A stretch of DNA of 64,000 nt from Apostichopus japonicus. Taxonomy: Eukaryota > Echinodermata > Holothuroidea > Aspidochirotida > Stichopodidae. The stretch covers positions 8,579,764-8,643,763 of the forward strand of contig NC_092583.1 of assembly GCF_037975245.1 (NCBI RefSeq), read 5' to 3'. The notes beneath the pieces were generated by a model, which was given only the letters and a program-made list of their open reading frames with translations, ran no database searches and was not told the origin of the DNA. Position 1 is the stretch's first letter; every line of letters starts with the position of its first letter. Positions 12,496 to 23,184 of the stretch are shown in pieces. Both the position numbers and the translations under genes were made by a program.

Positions 12496-12894
12496 CAGTG
12501 GCGTAGGAAGTTACTTTTGAGTGGGGGGCTGAAGACTGATGGCCGGCCTGGGGGAGGGGTCTAAGGGGAGGGGGTGTCCCCCTCCCCTTTGGATTTTTGC
12601 ATTTCCAGGTGGCCTCAGATGCAATTTGGTGCAATATAGCACACTTCAACACCCACTCCATTTTGTAAACTTAATTTTGTATTTTCACCTGGCCTTAGAT
12701 GCAATTTGGTGCTCCAAATGAGATTTTTTTCTCATTTGGAAATGAAAAAGGGGTTTTTTGACTTGTGAAGTGGGGGGGCGGAATGATACTTCCGCCCCTC
12801 CACATTTTTCACTGGGGGGCTGGCGCCCCCCCCCCCAGCCCCCCCCCCCCCAGCCCCCCCCCCCCAGCCCCCCCCCCCGGTTCCTACGCCCTTG
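12496..12894 (+). mobile_element. hAT MITE, GGCGTAGGAA family, copy 1 (399 bp)
   Basis: Starts CAGTGGCGTAGGAA and ends TTCCTACGCCCTTG (reverse complement CAAGGGCGTAGGAA), flanked by the perfect octamer CTCCTGAC. The interior is shared with the inverted copy at 50939-51303. It includes an imperfect GGGGAGGGGGTGTCCCCCTC hairpin (around 12562-12590) and, at the right, long C runs separated by single AG steps (12825-12888). It encodes no protein. Confidence 0.92.
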
Positions 12895-12902
12895 CTCCTG
12901 AC
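12895..12902 (+). repeat. Target-site duplication (right), CTCCTGAC
   Basis: Right partner of 12488-12495. Confidence 0.9.
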
Positions 12903-12977
12903 TTAAGAACCAACTTTAAAAACTTTTTTTCGCCCCTAATGACTCAAGCAAGTGGAGTGTTTTAAGCAACTTTTAAT

Positions 12978-13064
12978 GTCTGGAAGTGTCATTTCCGGTA
13001 TCTGAGAGGTACATAGCAAACATTTTTCTTGCTTGCAATATTTAGTGCTCCACTCAGATAGTGC
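12978..13064 (+). repeat. GCTCAGATAG module, diverged copy
   Basis: GGAAGTGTCATTTCCGG followed by a diverged centre and a GCTCCACTCAGATAG end. Confidence 0.6.
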
Positions 13065-14255
13065 CATCGTTGTCCCTGGAAAAATGCCGTGTAAGAGCAA
13101 CCCTCGAGCACCCCCCCCCCCTTCGTGCACACAACTATTGTATACGTTTGTGTAATACTTCCATATTAGTCTGTGCATGTTATTCTCAGTGTTCATGTTG
13201 CACAGTGGATAGTAGTTTATGCAGGATAACAGATCCCACCTTATGAAGTGAAAGTCCAAAATGATGCACGTCTACATTCAGTCACAGTCATCAAAGGATG
13301 AGATGTTAGCACGAGTAGTAGCTTGAGTGTGTCGTTTTGCCTACAAACGCTTTGTCCGAACATGGTGAGTGCATAACACTAGGCCTTAAACTCATAGTTC
13401 AGTCAACTTAGGCAAATAGCCTATAAAGTTACTGTCCAGAAGTTAGTTACATACCTGGCTAGGCTGTGTAGGTTTTGGCCTACCTCAAAACTCAGATTAA
13501 TGGCTAGGCCTATACTGCTTACGCCCTTTCGCCACATTTAATGTTGGGAATATGTTGCAAATGGATGATGTACTTGAGTATTTGTACAATTCTAGACTGA
13601 CATATTCTGGGCTTAATTTATGACCTAGGCTAACATAACTTAAACCAATGGCACGGCTACATACATAAGCCTAACTTAGGCTAAGCCTATTTTCCTAGTA
13701 TTGTCAATAATAATAATGATACGACTTATAATGCGCACACACCACTCAAAGAACGTTCATGGCGCAATTGATAAGTATGTATGTATGTATTTTAGATCCT
13801 CCTGCAAGCAGGATCAAGCGACGAGGCCTCATTGGCACCCAAATGTGGCACACTATATCGCCATTTCGAGTGATTTATGTCAACTTTATCACTTTAGTTA
13901 TGTCAAAGACGTAGTGTTTTTATTACGCGCCGGTACTTCTTGCCGTACAAGAAAAGCGCCACCAGTTGGATGAGTGGCTTCAGTATATGTCGCATAACGT
14001 CATTCTTCCTACTTCAATTTCTATGGCTGTGTTCAGAGCCGCCTGGACATATGGCCATGGCTGTGTTAGTGAAAGCGCGCCACCTTTACCAACATCGACA
14101 TCGGTTTGCAGTAAACTGGTCTACTGTGCTCGTTGAAATTGATAAATGTATTGCTGGAACACACGAATAGAAAATGTTTGACTGTTTTTACATAATTTTC
14201 TGGATATATTTACAAAGTTTTTTTACTGCACTATCAAAATAACAAAAATTAGTTT
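13065..14255. other. Gene-free stretch with partial SINE-like repeat
   Basis: 13773-13838 matches the start of the repeat family at 38852-38978 and 53611-53745 (TTTTAGATCCTCCTGCAAGC followed by a CTCATTGGC block). The rest has no recognised content, and the short reading frames near 13701-14170 have no support. Confidence 0.5.
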
Positions 14256-14514
14256 GCCAAGGGAGGGGTGAAGTTGTAGGCAAACTATCAGAGCCGTATA
14301 TATGGCTCTGCAAACTATTTAAGTAGCGCCACCATAAGTTGGCGCGAAGCGAACAAGAAAATTTTGGCCGAAAATGCCTCCCAGATCACTGGAAATGGCA
14401 CTTCCCAGGCCTTGTAAGTTGCATCTAAGCATTTTCTATTTTGAAATTACTAGCGATATCATAAAAACATACAATAAAAATATGCCCCCTTCGCCCTCTT
14501 GGCTACGCGCCTGG
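14256..14514 (-). mobile_element. Truncated hAT MITE with GCTCAGATAG module
   Basis: In reverse orientation this aligns with the intact 282-bp MITE at 33567-33848: TTGCCAAGGGAGGGG at one side, module (14324-14412), TTACAAGGCCTGGGAAG, then CTTGGCTACGCGCCTG at the right end. The left inverted repeat is missing. Confidence 0.65.
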
Positions 14515-15665
14515 AGTGGGGAGGGGCAACAAAAATTTAAGAGGGGCACAATATTTGTGTCCTATACTTTGTGAAGGTTTGGTGCAGATGAGATTGCATA
14601 GTAGTCCACTAGGGGGTGTTGTGGTGGGGGGTAGCGAGGGTTGCCACATCCAATCGTAAACGGGCCTTGGTGTCCCTTCAAATAAAGTCACGTCACAATT
14701 CTCCTCGAAGTTTGTGTCACGCCCTCCTCCCCACCCGCCCCCCCCCCATTCGTCGATTGAGCCCTCCGCCTTCCCCTGCTCGCAATCACTGAGATTTATA
14801 TCATGTTAAAGCCCTCTTAGTGACCCCCGCCCTCCTCCGGCTTCATCTTAGTACATTTCCATTTTATCAATATTTGATGGTAGCTAATTAATGTATGAAA
14901 TGTTGGCAGAAATCCCCACAATCATGCATACAGTCACACACACAAAAATCACCAACTCATATTGTCGTAGCAATGTTTGCAAAACTAATTTACTTTTGTA
15001 ATAAGTTTTCTTCAGTTAACATATAAATCAGATGGATGTTGTCTCCATCATACCAGCTTATACTGAAACTATGTCATTTGCATTAATGTCCGAACTCTCA
15101 ACAATTGCGGTTCTATTATACGAAAAGAGTAATGGTGCCTTTTGTGTGAATCTTTATAAAATATGAACTAAACTGTACAAGTTTACACACAGGCCCTATC
15201 TGCGCACGTAAATATCTACCTGATTTAGATTCAAACCTGAAATAAAGTAAACACTAAGAAAAGTTGATTAACTTAATATCATTAGTCTATCCAGCAGCTT
15301 GATATAATGGAAGCACAACGACGTTTTGTTATGGGAGCTTAAAAACTTAATCATAATACACAATTATGAAGAATTTATAAACCTATTTTTTACTGCATGA
15401 ATGAACACCATCAGTAGTTTTCAAAAAATTTACTGTATACATCAAGACAAAAACACATACAGGCAAAAGAACGTTTGAATATTGGGATGTCATTGAAACG
15501 AGTATATAACCCCACATGTACTTTACGTACCTTATGTACCGGTACCTTATGTACCGGTACCTTATTTATCAAATATAGTTTGGCTGTTTATAGACCTGAA
15601 AAGTGTAACAAAATATCGCTTGCGACTATTATTCATATTTGCGTATATAGATCTTAATCTAGATT
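14515..15665. other. Gene-free stretch
   Basis: Contains C-rich tracts (14720-14830) like those at hAT margins, then AT-rich sequence with a short GTACC(GGTACCTTAT) duplication near 15520-15565. No gene is supported. Confidence 0.4.
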
Positions 15666-15666
15666 A

Positions 15667-15667
<1 letters not shown>

Positions 15668-15715
<48 letters not shown>

Positions 15716-15815
15716 AGGTATACATTGGTATACATATACATAAGGTATATATAATAAATATTAATATATATATATATACATAAGGTATACATATACATAA
15801 GGTATATATAATAAA

Positions 15816-15856
<41 letters not shown>

Positions 15857-15875
15857 TATATATATATTTATATAT
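15668..15875. repeat. TA repeats with ACATAAGGTATA units
   Basis: Mixed TA tracts alternating with several copies of an ACATAAGGTATACAT unit. Confidence 0.85.
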
Positions 15876-16089
<214 letters not shown>

Positions 16090-16174
16090 ACGAAAATCCA
16101 CGTTTACTCCAAAAGAAAATATTATTAGAGAAAACCAGAGAAATAAGATATGACTCATAATTGACAAATAAGGA

Positions 16175-16235
16175 GTAAGTTTTAGAAAATATATTGGAAT
16201 TTTCGGTCCCCCTGGGACCTTCGTCAGCAATACTT
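16175..16235 (-). ncRNA. Hammerhead-like motif, minus copy
   Basis: Inverted counterpart of 17848-17908 in the other arm of the palindrome, with the same core and stem II (reverse complement TTTCGGTCCCCCTGGGACCT in this strand). Confidence 0.45.
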
Positions 16236-16367
16236 GGCAGTCGAATGAGAAGTTCAAAATGTGACACAATGAAAGTATGACGCTAGATAAGTGTAAGTTG
16301 CAATGATGGAATTAAAACCAAATAAACCATGACTATACAGGAAGCGGATTAAGGAGCAAAGAACGGA

Positions 16368-17161
16368 TTACATATGCTTGTAGAACTGGTAGTTGTTAAG
16401 AGGTCCCAAGTCTTTGTTGAGGCCGGTGATGTGAGACTTAATACGAAAGATCCAATCGATTTCTTTACGTTTACGTTCAGTGGTTGATTTGAAGTTCGAG
16501 GCAATTAAAATACATTTTAGGTTTTTTAGAGAATGACCATGAAGATTGAAATGTTCGGACACTGGGAATCCTGCAAAATTATCACGAATAGATTTTTTGT
16601 GATTAATAAAACGTAAGCGGAATCGGGAGCCTGTTTCACCTACATAATTGCCCTCTTTGCAAAGTACACAATAGAAAATGTAAATAACATTGATAGAATC
16701 ACAAGAGAGGGAAGGGGGTCTAAGACTAAAGTCAACATTGGGAATCTTGACCACGGTGCCTGGGGTAATATGGGGGCATATTTGGCATCTAGGTTTACCG
16801 CAAGGAAAATTGCCTGCGGAGGTGGAAACTGAGAGGGGGAGTCTGGAGGAAGTGAGAAGAAATTTAAGGTTGGGGGGTTGACGAAATGCTAGCATGGGGG
16901 GTACCTTAAACGATTCTCCTACAGACTGATCGTCTTGAAATACAGCAAATTCCTGTTTGATGGAGCGAATGAAAGATTTGATGAGGGGGTTGTAACTGGT
17001 AACGAACGGAATGCGTGTGTTGGGACTTTTAGACTTGTATTTTAATAAGTCCTCACGGCTCAACTTGTCGGCCCTGGAAATACCCTGTCTAATTAAGTGA
17101 AGGGGGTATCCGACGTTCAAGAAATAACCAGTTAATATGGATACCTGGTGTTTAAAATCAC
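16368..17161 (-). CDS. Penelope-like endonuclease fragment (GIY-YIG), minus copy
   Basis: The reading frame is open from the junction at about 17161 to the stop at 16368; an in-frame conventional start is absent, so this is a 5'-truncated C-terminal piece of about 260 residues. It has the features of the endonuclease of Penelope-like elements: a Cys cluster (CGKPRCQICPH), the segment VIYIFYCVLCKEGNYVGET with the Y...YVG core of the GIY-YIG fold, then an Arg-containing stretch (SRFRLRFINH) and the SEHF...H region before a conserved WIFRI segment. In the family this domain nicks target DNA for retrotransposition. Without a reverse transcriptase it is a dead fragment, though the frame is intact, which suggests recent insertion. 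The plus copy differs by INHKK versus NNHKK in the visible domain. Confidence 0.85.
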
Positions 17162-17166
17162 ATGGG

Positions 17167-17716
17167 TTTAAGGTACCCCCATGCTAGCATGCTAGCATTT
17201 CGTCAACCCCCCAACCTTAAATTTCTTCTCACTTCCTCCAGACTCCCCCTCTCAGTTTCCACCTCCGCAGGCAATTTTCCTTGCGGTAAACCTAGATGCC
17301 AAATATGCCCCCATATTACCCCAGGCACCGTGGTCAAGATTCCCAATGTTGACTTTAGTCTTAGACCCCCTTCCCTCTCTTGTGATTCTATCAATGTTAT
17401 TTACATTTTCTATTGTGTACTTTGCAAAGAGGGCAATTATGTAGGTGAAACAGGCTCCCGATTCCGCTTACGTTTTAATAATCACAAAAAATCTATTCGT
17501 GATAATTTTGCAGGATTCCCAGTGTCCGAACATTTCAATCTTCATGGTCATTCTCTAAAAAACCTAAAATGTATTTTAATTGCCTCGAACTTCAAATCAA
17601 CCACTGAACGTAAACGTAAAGAAATCGATTGGATCTTTCGTATTAAGTCTCACATCACCGGCCTCAACAAAGACTTGGGACCCCTTAACAACTACCAGTT
17701 CTACAAGCATATGTAA
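17167..17716 (+). CDS. Penelope-like endonuclease fragment (GIY-YIG), plus copy
   Basis: The frame is open from the truncation point to TAA at 17714-17716 (about 180 residues). It shows the same Cys cluster and YVGET motif as the minus copy and ends identically in LNNYQFYKHM. The apparent ATG at 17162 lies across the inversion junction and is not a native start. There is no upstream reverse transcriptase, so it is non-autonomous. Confidence 0.85.
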
Positions 17717-17847
17717 TCCGTTCTTTGCTCCTTAATCCGCTTCCTGTATAGTCATGGTTTATTTGGTTTTAATTCCATCATTGCAACTTACACTTATCTA
17801 GCGTCATACTTTCATTGTGTCACATTTTGTACTTCTCATTCGACTGC

Positions 17848-17908
17848 CAAGTATTGCTGACGAAGGTCCCAGGGGGACCGAAAATTCCAATATATTTTCT
17901 AAAACTTA
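17848..17908 (+). ncRNA. Hammerhead-like ribozyme motif of the Penelope element, plus copy
   Basis: CTGACGA at 17857-17863 is followed by one A, a 6-bp stem (GGTCCC / GGGACC, loop AGG) and GAAA at 17880-17883, the hammerhead core order. The bases before the core (AAGTATTG, 17849-17856) pair with TAAAACTT (17900-17907) at seven of eight positions, one being G-U, giving stem I. The proposed cleavage base is C17899. Stem III is only two A-U pairs with a large loop, and an extra A lies between the core and stem II, so activity is uncertain. Hammerhead motifs are known in Penelope-like elements. Confidence 0.5.
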
Positions 17909-17957
17909 CTCCTTATTTGTCAATTATGAGTCATATCTTATTTCTCTGGTTTTCTCT

Positions 17958-18170
<213 letters not shown>

Positions 18171-18522
18171 ATATATATAGCTTTCTTTCTTTCTTTCGAC
18201 ATTTAACAAACCCTGCAGTGCTACACTACACAATACGTGAAGTAAACAAACGAACAAAAAAGAAAGAAATCCAGGGCTACAAAATAAGGGACTTTCCTTG
18301 AATATTTGCACTACAAGAATTTTTCTTTCCTTTTTTATTGTTTTGTTTGTGTAGAATGGTGTAAATGCACCGGCGAAACGCTGGTTATTAAAAATAGGCT
18401 ATACAAACAGAATTTCAAAAGAAAAAAAAAATAAGTGATAAATAGTTTCGTGGGTTCTCGTGCATACCATTACCATCAGCTACACCAAGGACGGCATTTG
18501 TAGCTAGCCAATTTTATTTTCA
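18171..18522. promoter_or_regulatory. Upstream region of the membrane-protein gene
   Basis: 352 bases between the TA repeat and the start codon at 18523. A TTTC tetranucleotide tract sits at 18182-18200. No clear TATA box or initiator can be placed, so calling it the promoter is inference from position only. Confidence 0.3.
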
Positions 18523-19809
18523 ATGTTATCTCGAGTGTCTTATTCCAATATGTTTCAAATACGGCATCTTCTCTGCAGACGCATTGGCGATGTTATTCTC
18601 AAATCTGTACTGTTATGGTCGCTGATAATATCACAGTTTTTCATACCACACGGATCTTCCTCGATAATTTGTCAACAGAAAGTTAACGGCATGTGGATGC
18701 CTTTTGAAGGCGCAAAAGTGACAAGCGACGTCCTTAGGTGCTATTGCGATGGTGGTGAGAAATCTGACAGTGCCCGTTGGTTGTATCCCGATATCAAAAT
18801 GGCGAATACTGCATACACAGTGGAAGGTAAAAACCTTACTTTTGAACTTGGAGAATCCTCTTCTCAATACAGCAGCGATGTGTATGTTGATGTTATTATA
18901 ATGTGCGGGGTGGTCGATGAGAATGGGTACGAAGGAAATATCAGTGAGTATACATTGAAAATGCCACTTGGACGATCAGAGGACCCTACCTACGTCTCAG
19001 ATTCGTCGGACATCTTGCATCCAATTAATATTGCCCTTGGAGCTCTGTGTTTCGTCTTGTTGGTTATTTTCATCGTCGTCTGTGTCGCTGTTTCACGAAG
19101 TAAAAATGAACTGAAGGAGGAACTGTTGAATAAAAAGACGTTGGATACGAGCTATCTTGAACGTAAAAACTCAAGTACTAGATACTCCAGTGATGAAAAC
19201 GTCAATGAAACTAACAATTTCTCGGGAACCCAGTCTGTGACAATTACGATATCTCCCAACGCCTCGTTGGACACGTCTGGCTTAGACGAAGACAAGAAGA
19301 GCACGTCGGTACAAATATCCCGAGATAAGGTTAACGCACCTGGAACTTGCGTCGATACTAGGTACCCTCGCCAAGTACCACGACGACGTACAAACTCGGA
19401 TACGTTAAGCCACGGCAGCGTTAATCATGGAACTAATTTCAAGCGGAAAAGTGATGGCTTTCGATCTGGACACGGTGAACTAAATACGTCGGGGGCCGCA
19501 GATAAGAAACTGGACGACCAAACGCCGCCAGTACTACCACCGAGGGATAAATCAAGCTATCGCCTCTTCAGACAGACCCCCCTTCCGAGAGACGGAGCCA
19601 GTTCACACCTCTCCCGGAGCCTGTCAGAGGAAGGTGCTGACTACAAGGATAGTAGTAGCACATCCTATCCGGATAGTCGCATCTACCGCAGAAGCGCCAG
19701 CCACGGCAGCCCAACTCTCCCGCCCCAGCCAGTACCACGAACCTTCATGTCTCTACCAAGGAAACCTCATACCCACAAACCACCAAGAAGTGCTGCAGCT
19801 CCCTGGTAA
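18523..19809 (+). CDS. Single-pass membrane protein, Ig-like ectodomain, intronless
   Basis: One uninterrupted 428-residue frame. Residues 24-41 form a hydrophobic signal-peptide or signal-anchor segment after a basic N-terminus; the second Met (residue 10) may be the real start. The ectodomain (about 45-165) has Cys 50, 73, 75 and 128, a CYCDGG...ARWLYPD block and a YVDVIIMCG strand. The Cys-Trp-Cys spacing resembles a degenerate immunoglobulin fold. N-glycosylation sites occur at N104 and N139. A transmembrane helix spans about 170-190 (IALGALCFVLLVIFIVVCV), followed by SRSK. The ~235-residue tail is Ser/Thr-rich and disordered, with TPPVLPPRDK at 334-343 (PxxP SH3-ligand type) and a second proline/arginine-rich stretch near the C-terminus. 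I do not recognise the family; a cell-surface receptor or adhesion role is inference. Lack of introns could mean retroposition, but the intact frame argues for a working gene. Confidence 0.8.
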   Translation: MLSRVSYSNMFQIRHLLCRRIGDVILKSVLLWSLIISQFFIPHGSSSIICQQKVNGMWMPFEGAKVTSDVLRCYCDGGEKSDSARWLYPDIKMANTAYTVEGKNLTFELGESSSQYSSDVYVDVIIMCGVVDENGYEGNISEYTLKMPLGRSEDPTYVSDSSDILHPINIALGALCFVLLVIFIVVCVAVSRSKNELKEELLNKKTLDTSYLERKNSSTRYSSDENVNETNNFSGTQSVTITISPNASLDTSGLDEDKKSTSVQISRDKVNAPGTCVDTRYPRQVPRRRTNSDTLSHGSVNHGTNFKRKSDGFRSGHGELNTSGAADKKLDDQTPPVLPPRDKSSYRLFRQTPLPRDGASSHLSRSLSEEGADYKDSSSTSYPDSRIYRRSASHGSPTLPPQPVPRTFMSLPRKPHTHKPPRSAAAPW

Positions 19810-20455
19810 TAATCAATTTGCGAAACTTTTTTTTTTCTCGAACTAAACGGATACTGCGTTGCACGGCCTAAAGCCGACAGTATCAAGTCTACATGAACGC
19901 CCAGTTCGATCCAGGAGTGGGATCCTTCTGCGGGAGAAATGGCCGTACCGTATCAAGAGTAAGAATTAGTTTTAAACTGATGGCAGTTATCTTACAGGTA
20001 CTATTATCATAAACCCGCAGGCTAAGTTGTTCCGCGATGCAGCTACGAGGTGCTTTCGAAGAAGGTACGTTTTTTTTTAACCAAAAGGCGGCGCCACTGC
20101 ACTCGTTTGCCGAATATTGAATCGAAGGTTTGGTCATTGTTGACAGTTGAAGTTTATTGATATACCTAAGTCAAATTATATTCCACATGCTAAAACGGAT
20201 GCAAAAGCAACAACGATAAAGAAAAAAAGACCTCGTCTCCAATGCCATATGTGACTAAACTCGTGATGCAAGCTAATGTACTTTTAACAGGAAAGTTATA
20301 TCCTCGACAAGTCGATAGGAGAATGAATTCAGTTTTGTTTATAAGGTGTTTGCGCTTTAATGTGGAACTTGTGCTATACCCAACCTCATCAAGACTGGAA
20401 TTATTTGAAAGAAGATGACAATGAAGAAGAAAAGAGAAAGCAAAGGGGAAATAAA
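19810..20455 (+). other. Probable 3' UTR of the membrane-protein gene
   Basis: Non-coding sequence after the stop at 19809. The first AATAAA signal lies at 20450-20455, inside a purine-rich stretch, so a 3' UTR of about 650 bases is plausible. Confidence 0.4.
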
Positions 20456-20499
20456 CAATCGAATGTTCGTGTAGAATATAGTTATGGCAGGTATATGAT

Positions 20500-20561
20500 A
20501 TTATATATATATAGGCCTATATATATATATATATAGGCCTATATATATATATATATATAGG

Positions 20562-20615
<54 letters not shown>
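20500..20615. repeat. TA repeat with AGGCCTA interruptions
   Basis: TATATATA blocks separated by AGGCCTA, repeated three times, then pure TA. Confidence 0.9.
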
Positions 20616-20616
<1 letters not shown>

Positions 20617-21540
20617 ATTGTTAATTTCTATAAACAGGTTATTCTTCCGAGGCAGACGATTTTGCTGCTGTAGGATCGAAACGTTGGACCCTCTATTAAG
20701 GGTGATATGAGGAAGAATTTAAATCTTGATATGTCGTAGTCCAAGCAAAAAAGGGCAAATGAATGATATAATAATATTATATAAAAGTATACCGGATTTT
20801 AAGATATTGAGCACTGAAATATCCAACAATCTCTAAAATGCTTATTTAAGGCTTACAGTTAGTGGTGACGTTGGCTTAACGGTGCAGGTATAATTGTTAA
20901 TATATGTATCCATTGCTTTGTTAATTCTAATAACGTAATCAAAAACATGTTCTATTCACTTCGTATCAACAACAGAACACCCATTTAACATAATTTGTAC
21001 ATTTGTAATAATTCGTAAACATGTCATTTGTTGCCATGAAAGTCTTTAATATGTTTATCTATTGAGAAAGTGACCTAATGGTTTTTCATTTCAACTAAGT
21101 ACATCAGCCACTTTATTTCATGGGCCTCACTCAGACTGGTCAAAGTTATTTCTCAAACCATAAACGTGGCAACAATTTACAAACCTGAACTGGTATACGC
21201 AGTGGTTTCAGTATTTTAACGAAATATGAATATTAAAATAATTTTGTTTGTGCCTTCTCCTTTCACGTTTTGTACATAATTATATACTTGGTATATTATA
21301 TATAGATAAACAATGTTAAGAGTTATTATAGCTTCCTTTGCTCCATTGATTTGATCACAATATTTACAATTCATTAACTTCGGTCGTAGAATCGTTCATT
21401 AACTTTAATTAAATGACGATCCTAAAGAAACTATATTATTATTAACTTACTTCCTTTATAGTTTATTGTTACAGTTATTGTTTTATTGTTTTGTTTTTGC
21501 TGCATGTGAACACTGCCAACTATATATATATATATATATA
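20616..21540. other. Gene-free AT-rich stretch
   Basis: No coding signal. 20640-20700 contains a hairpin (GATTTTGC / GTAGGATC) followed by GAAACGTTGG, resembling the tail motif of Penelope-like elements; the TA repeat precedes it. Confidence 0.4.
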
Positions 21541-21548
21541 GCTGGAAA
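21541..21548 (+). repeat. Target-site duplication (left), GCTGGAAA
   Basis: Perfect match with 23177-23184. Confidence 0.85.
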
Positions 21549-21843
21549 CAGGGACGTAGCTAAGGCCTGATGATTGGGGGGGTGTAGTGGCTGAAATTCC
21601 AACTGGATGGGTTTTGGAGTCAGAAAATTCCGACTGCTGCCTTGTACCCCCCCCCCCCGCACTCATCGTCAACGATACGGTCAGTGTCAGTCAGACACCC
21701 CATCTTTCGCGACTGCACTTTTGTTCCGAACTTTTTTCAATACATTTGTACCTTATGGGGCAAAGTTTTTGCTTATGTTGATGGCACTTTTAAACTTCCG
21801 TAGATTAGCATTGAGTGTTTTAATTGTATACCATAGAGACAAT

Positions 21844-21851
21844 GTATATCC
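21844..21851 (+). repeat. Target-site duplication (left), GTATATCC
   Basis: Perfect match with 22717-22724; both lie inside the outer element. Confidence 0.9.
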
Positions 21852-22716
21852 CAACGTCGTAGCCAGGAATTTGAAAAGGGAAGCACTTTTTGCGATTGAT
21901 ATGGGGGAGGGGTCTAAGGGGAGGGGGTGTCCCCCTCCCCTTTGAGATTTTTTTGAACAATTGAAGGTCCTTAGATGCGATCTGGTGCAATTTGTTGCCA
22001 GTTTCATCATTATCATATGATATCATATAATCAGCAGATTTTGTTTCCTGTTTGAATTCTTTTACATGTTCTTTTACATAATATATCAGAAAGACAAACA
22101 TAGTGCTCTTTTACAATTTTTCCAGAAGGATGATTCTTGTTTATTGTCCAATGTCTGGACTTAAATACATTTGACGAACTTAATTGATGGACAATATAAA
22201 CTTTCATATTTTGTAAGACAGCCAGATTTGCAGTGGCCTAAAAAAATATCGTTATCTCCGTGTATTAACAGTGTAATAATTATTTATAGGAAGTGCGTAT
22301 CACGTACGATTGCTAGCTTAGCTTCATAACATGCTGTTCGTGCAACAACTTAGGACGAATCATAGAACGGATGAGAACGAACTTGTCGTCGTCGTTGTGC
22401 ATACGGTTCGTGACATTCCATCGAGTGAGGTTAGGTAGGCAATATGTATTTTATTACGCAGTGGCCAACTGTAGGTTTGAAATAGGCTATAGGCTAAATT
22501 TATCTAATTGCATCTGCCAAACTAAGTAAGTAGTTGAATCAGTAGGCCTGCATGTTATTACGATTATAATCGAGTTAACGGAGTTGACGAGTATTCAAGA
22601 TCAAAAGAGCACTGACAAAATACCATGCTAAAAAACAAGTTTTTAAACATTTTTTTTCGACACTCAAAGGGAGGGGGGGAGCAGTCGCTCCCCTGCTCCC
22701 CCTGGCTACGTCCCTG
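21852..22716 (-). mobile_element. Nested non-autonomous hAT element (865 bp)
   Basis: Ends CAACGTCGTAGCCAGG and CCTGGCTACGTCCCTG, flanked by perfect GTATATCC octamers. Over most of its length it is the reverse complement of the left part of the 6751-8284 element. It holds the GGGGAGGGGGTGTCCCCCTC hairpin (21912-21945) also seen in the 399-bp MITE. It has no transposase. Confidence 0.92.
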
Positions 22717-22724
22717 GTATATCC
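22717..22724 (+). repeat. Target-site duplication (right), GTATATCC
   Basis: Right partner of 21844-21851. Confidence 0.9.
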
Positions 22725-23176
22725 TGAACTTACTTTAAGCTAGCGAACAGGGTCAACCCACCCAATAACAAAATTAATACATAAATTTTCCGAAATGAAG
22801 CTGGCGAACGTTGAATTTTTTTTTAGAGTATTCAAAATCATACGAAGTTTTGTATGGTGGAGTATAAGGATCGCGAGATACAATTTCTCAATGTGACGAG
22901 GAAAACGTGGTAAATATGACTGATTAAAGGTCAATTTTGATCGAAAATTTTATGTCACTCACAAATTACAAGAACATATGAAAATAAGAGTGCGACAGTC
23001 AGAAAAATTAGAGCGCGACAGTCGGAAATTCCGAATTGAAGCTGGCGACAGTCGGAAATTCCGACAGTCGGAAATTCCGACTGTCGCACTCAAATTTTCC
23101 AACTATCGTCATTTTTACCAAGATTGGGGGGGGTGAGACACCCCCCCCCCACACCCCCCCTCTAGCGACGTCCCTG

Positions 23177-23184
23177 GCTGGAAA
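23177..23184 (+). repeat. Target-site duplication (right), GCTGGAAA
   Basis: Right partner of 21541-21548. Confidence 0.85.

Larger units (their letters stand above)
21549..23176. mobile_element. hAT-like element interrupted by a second hAT
   Basis: Termini CAGGGACGTAGCTAAGG and TCTAGCGACGTCCCTG (reverse complement CAGGGACGTCGCTAGA) are inverted repeats, flanked by the perfect octamer GCTGGAAA. Removing the nested element and one copy of its target duplication leaves about 755 bases. Near the right end (23010-23090) are several GACAGTCGGAAATTCCGA units, some inverted, forming strong hairpins. Confidence 0.85.
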
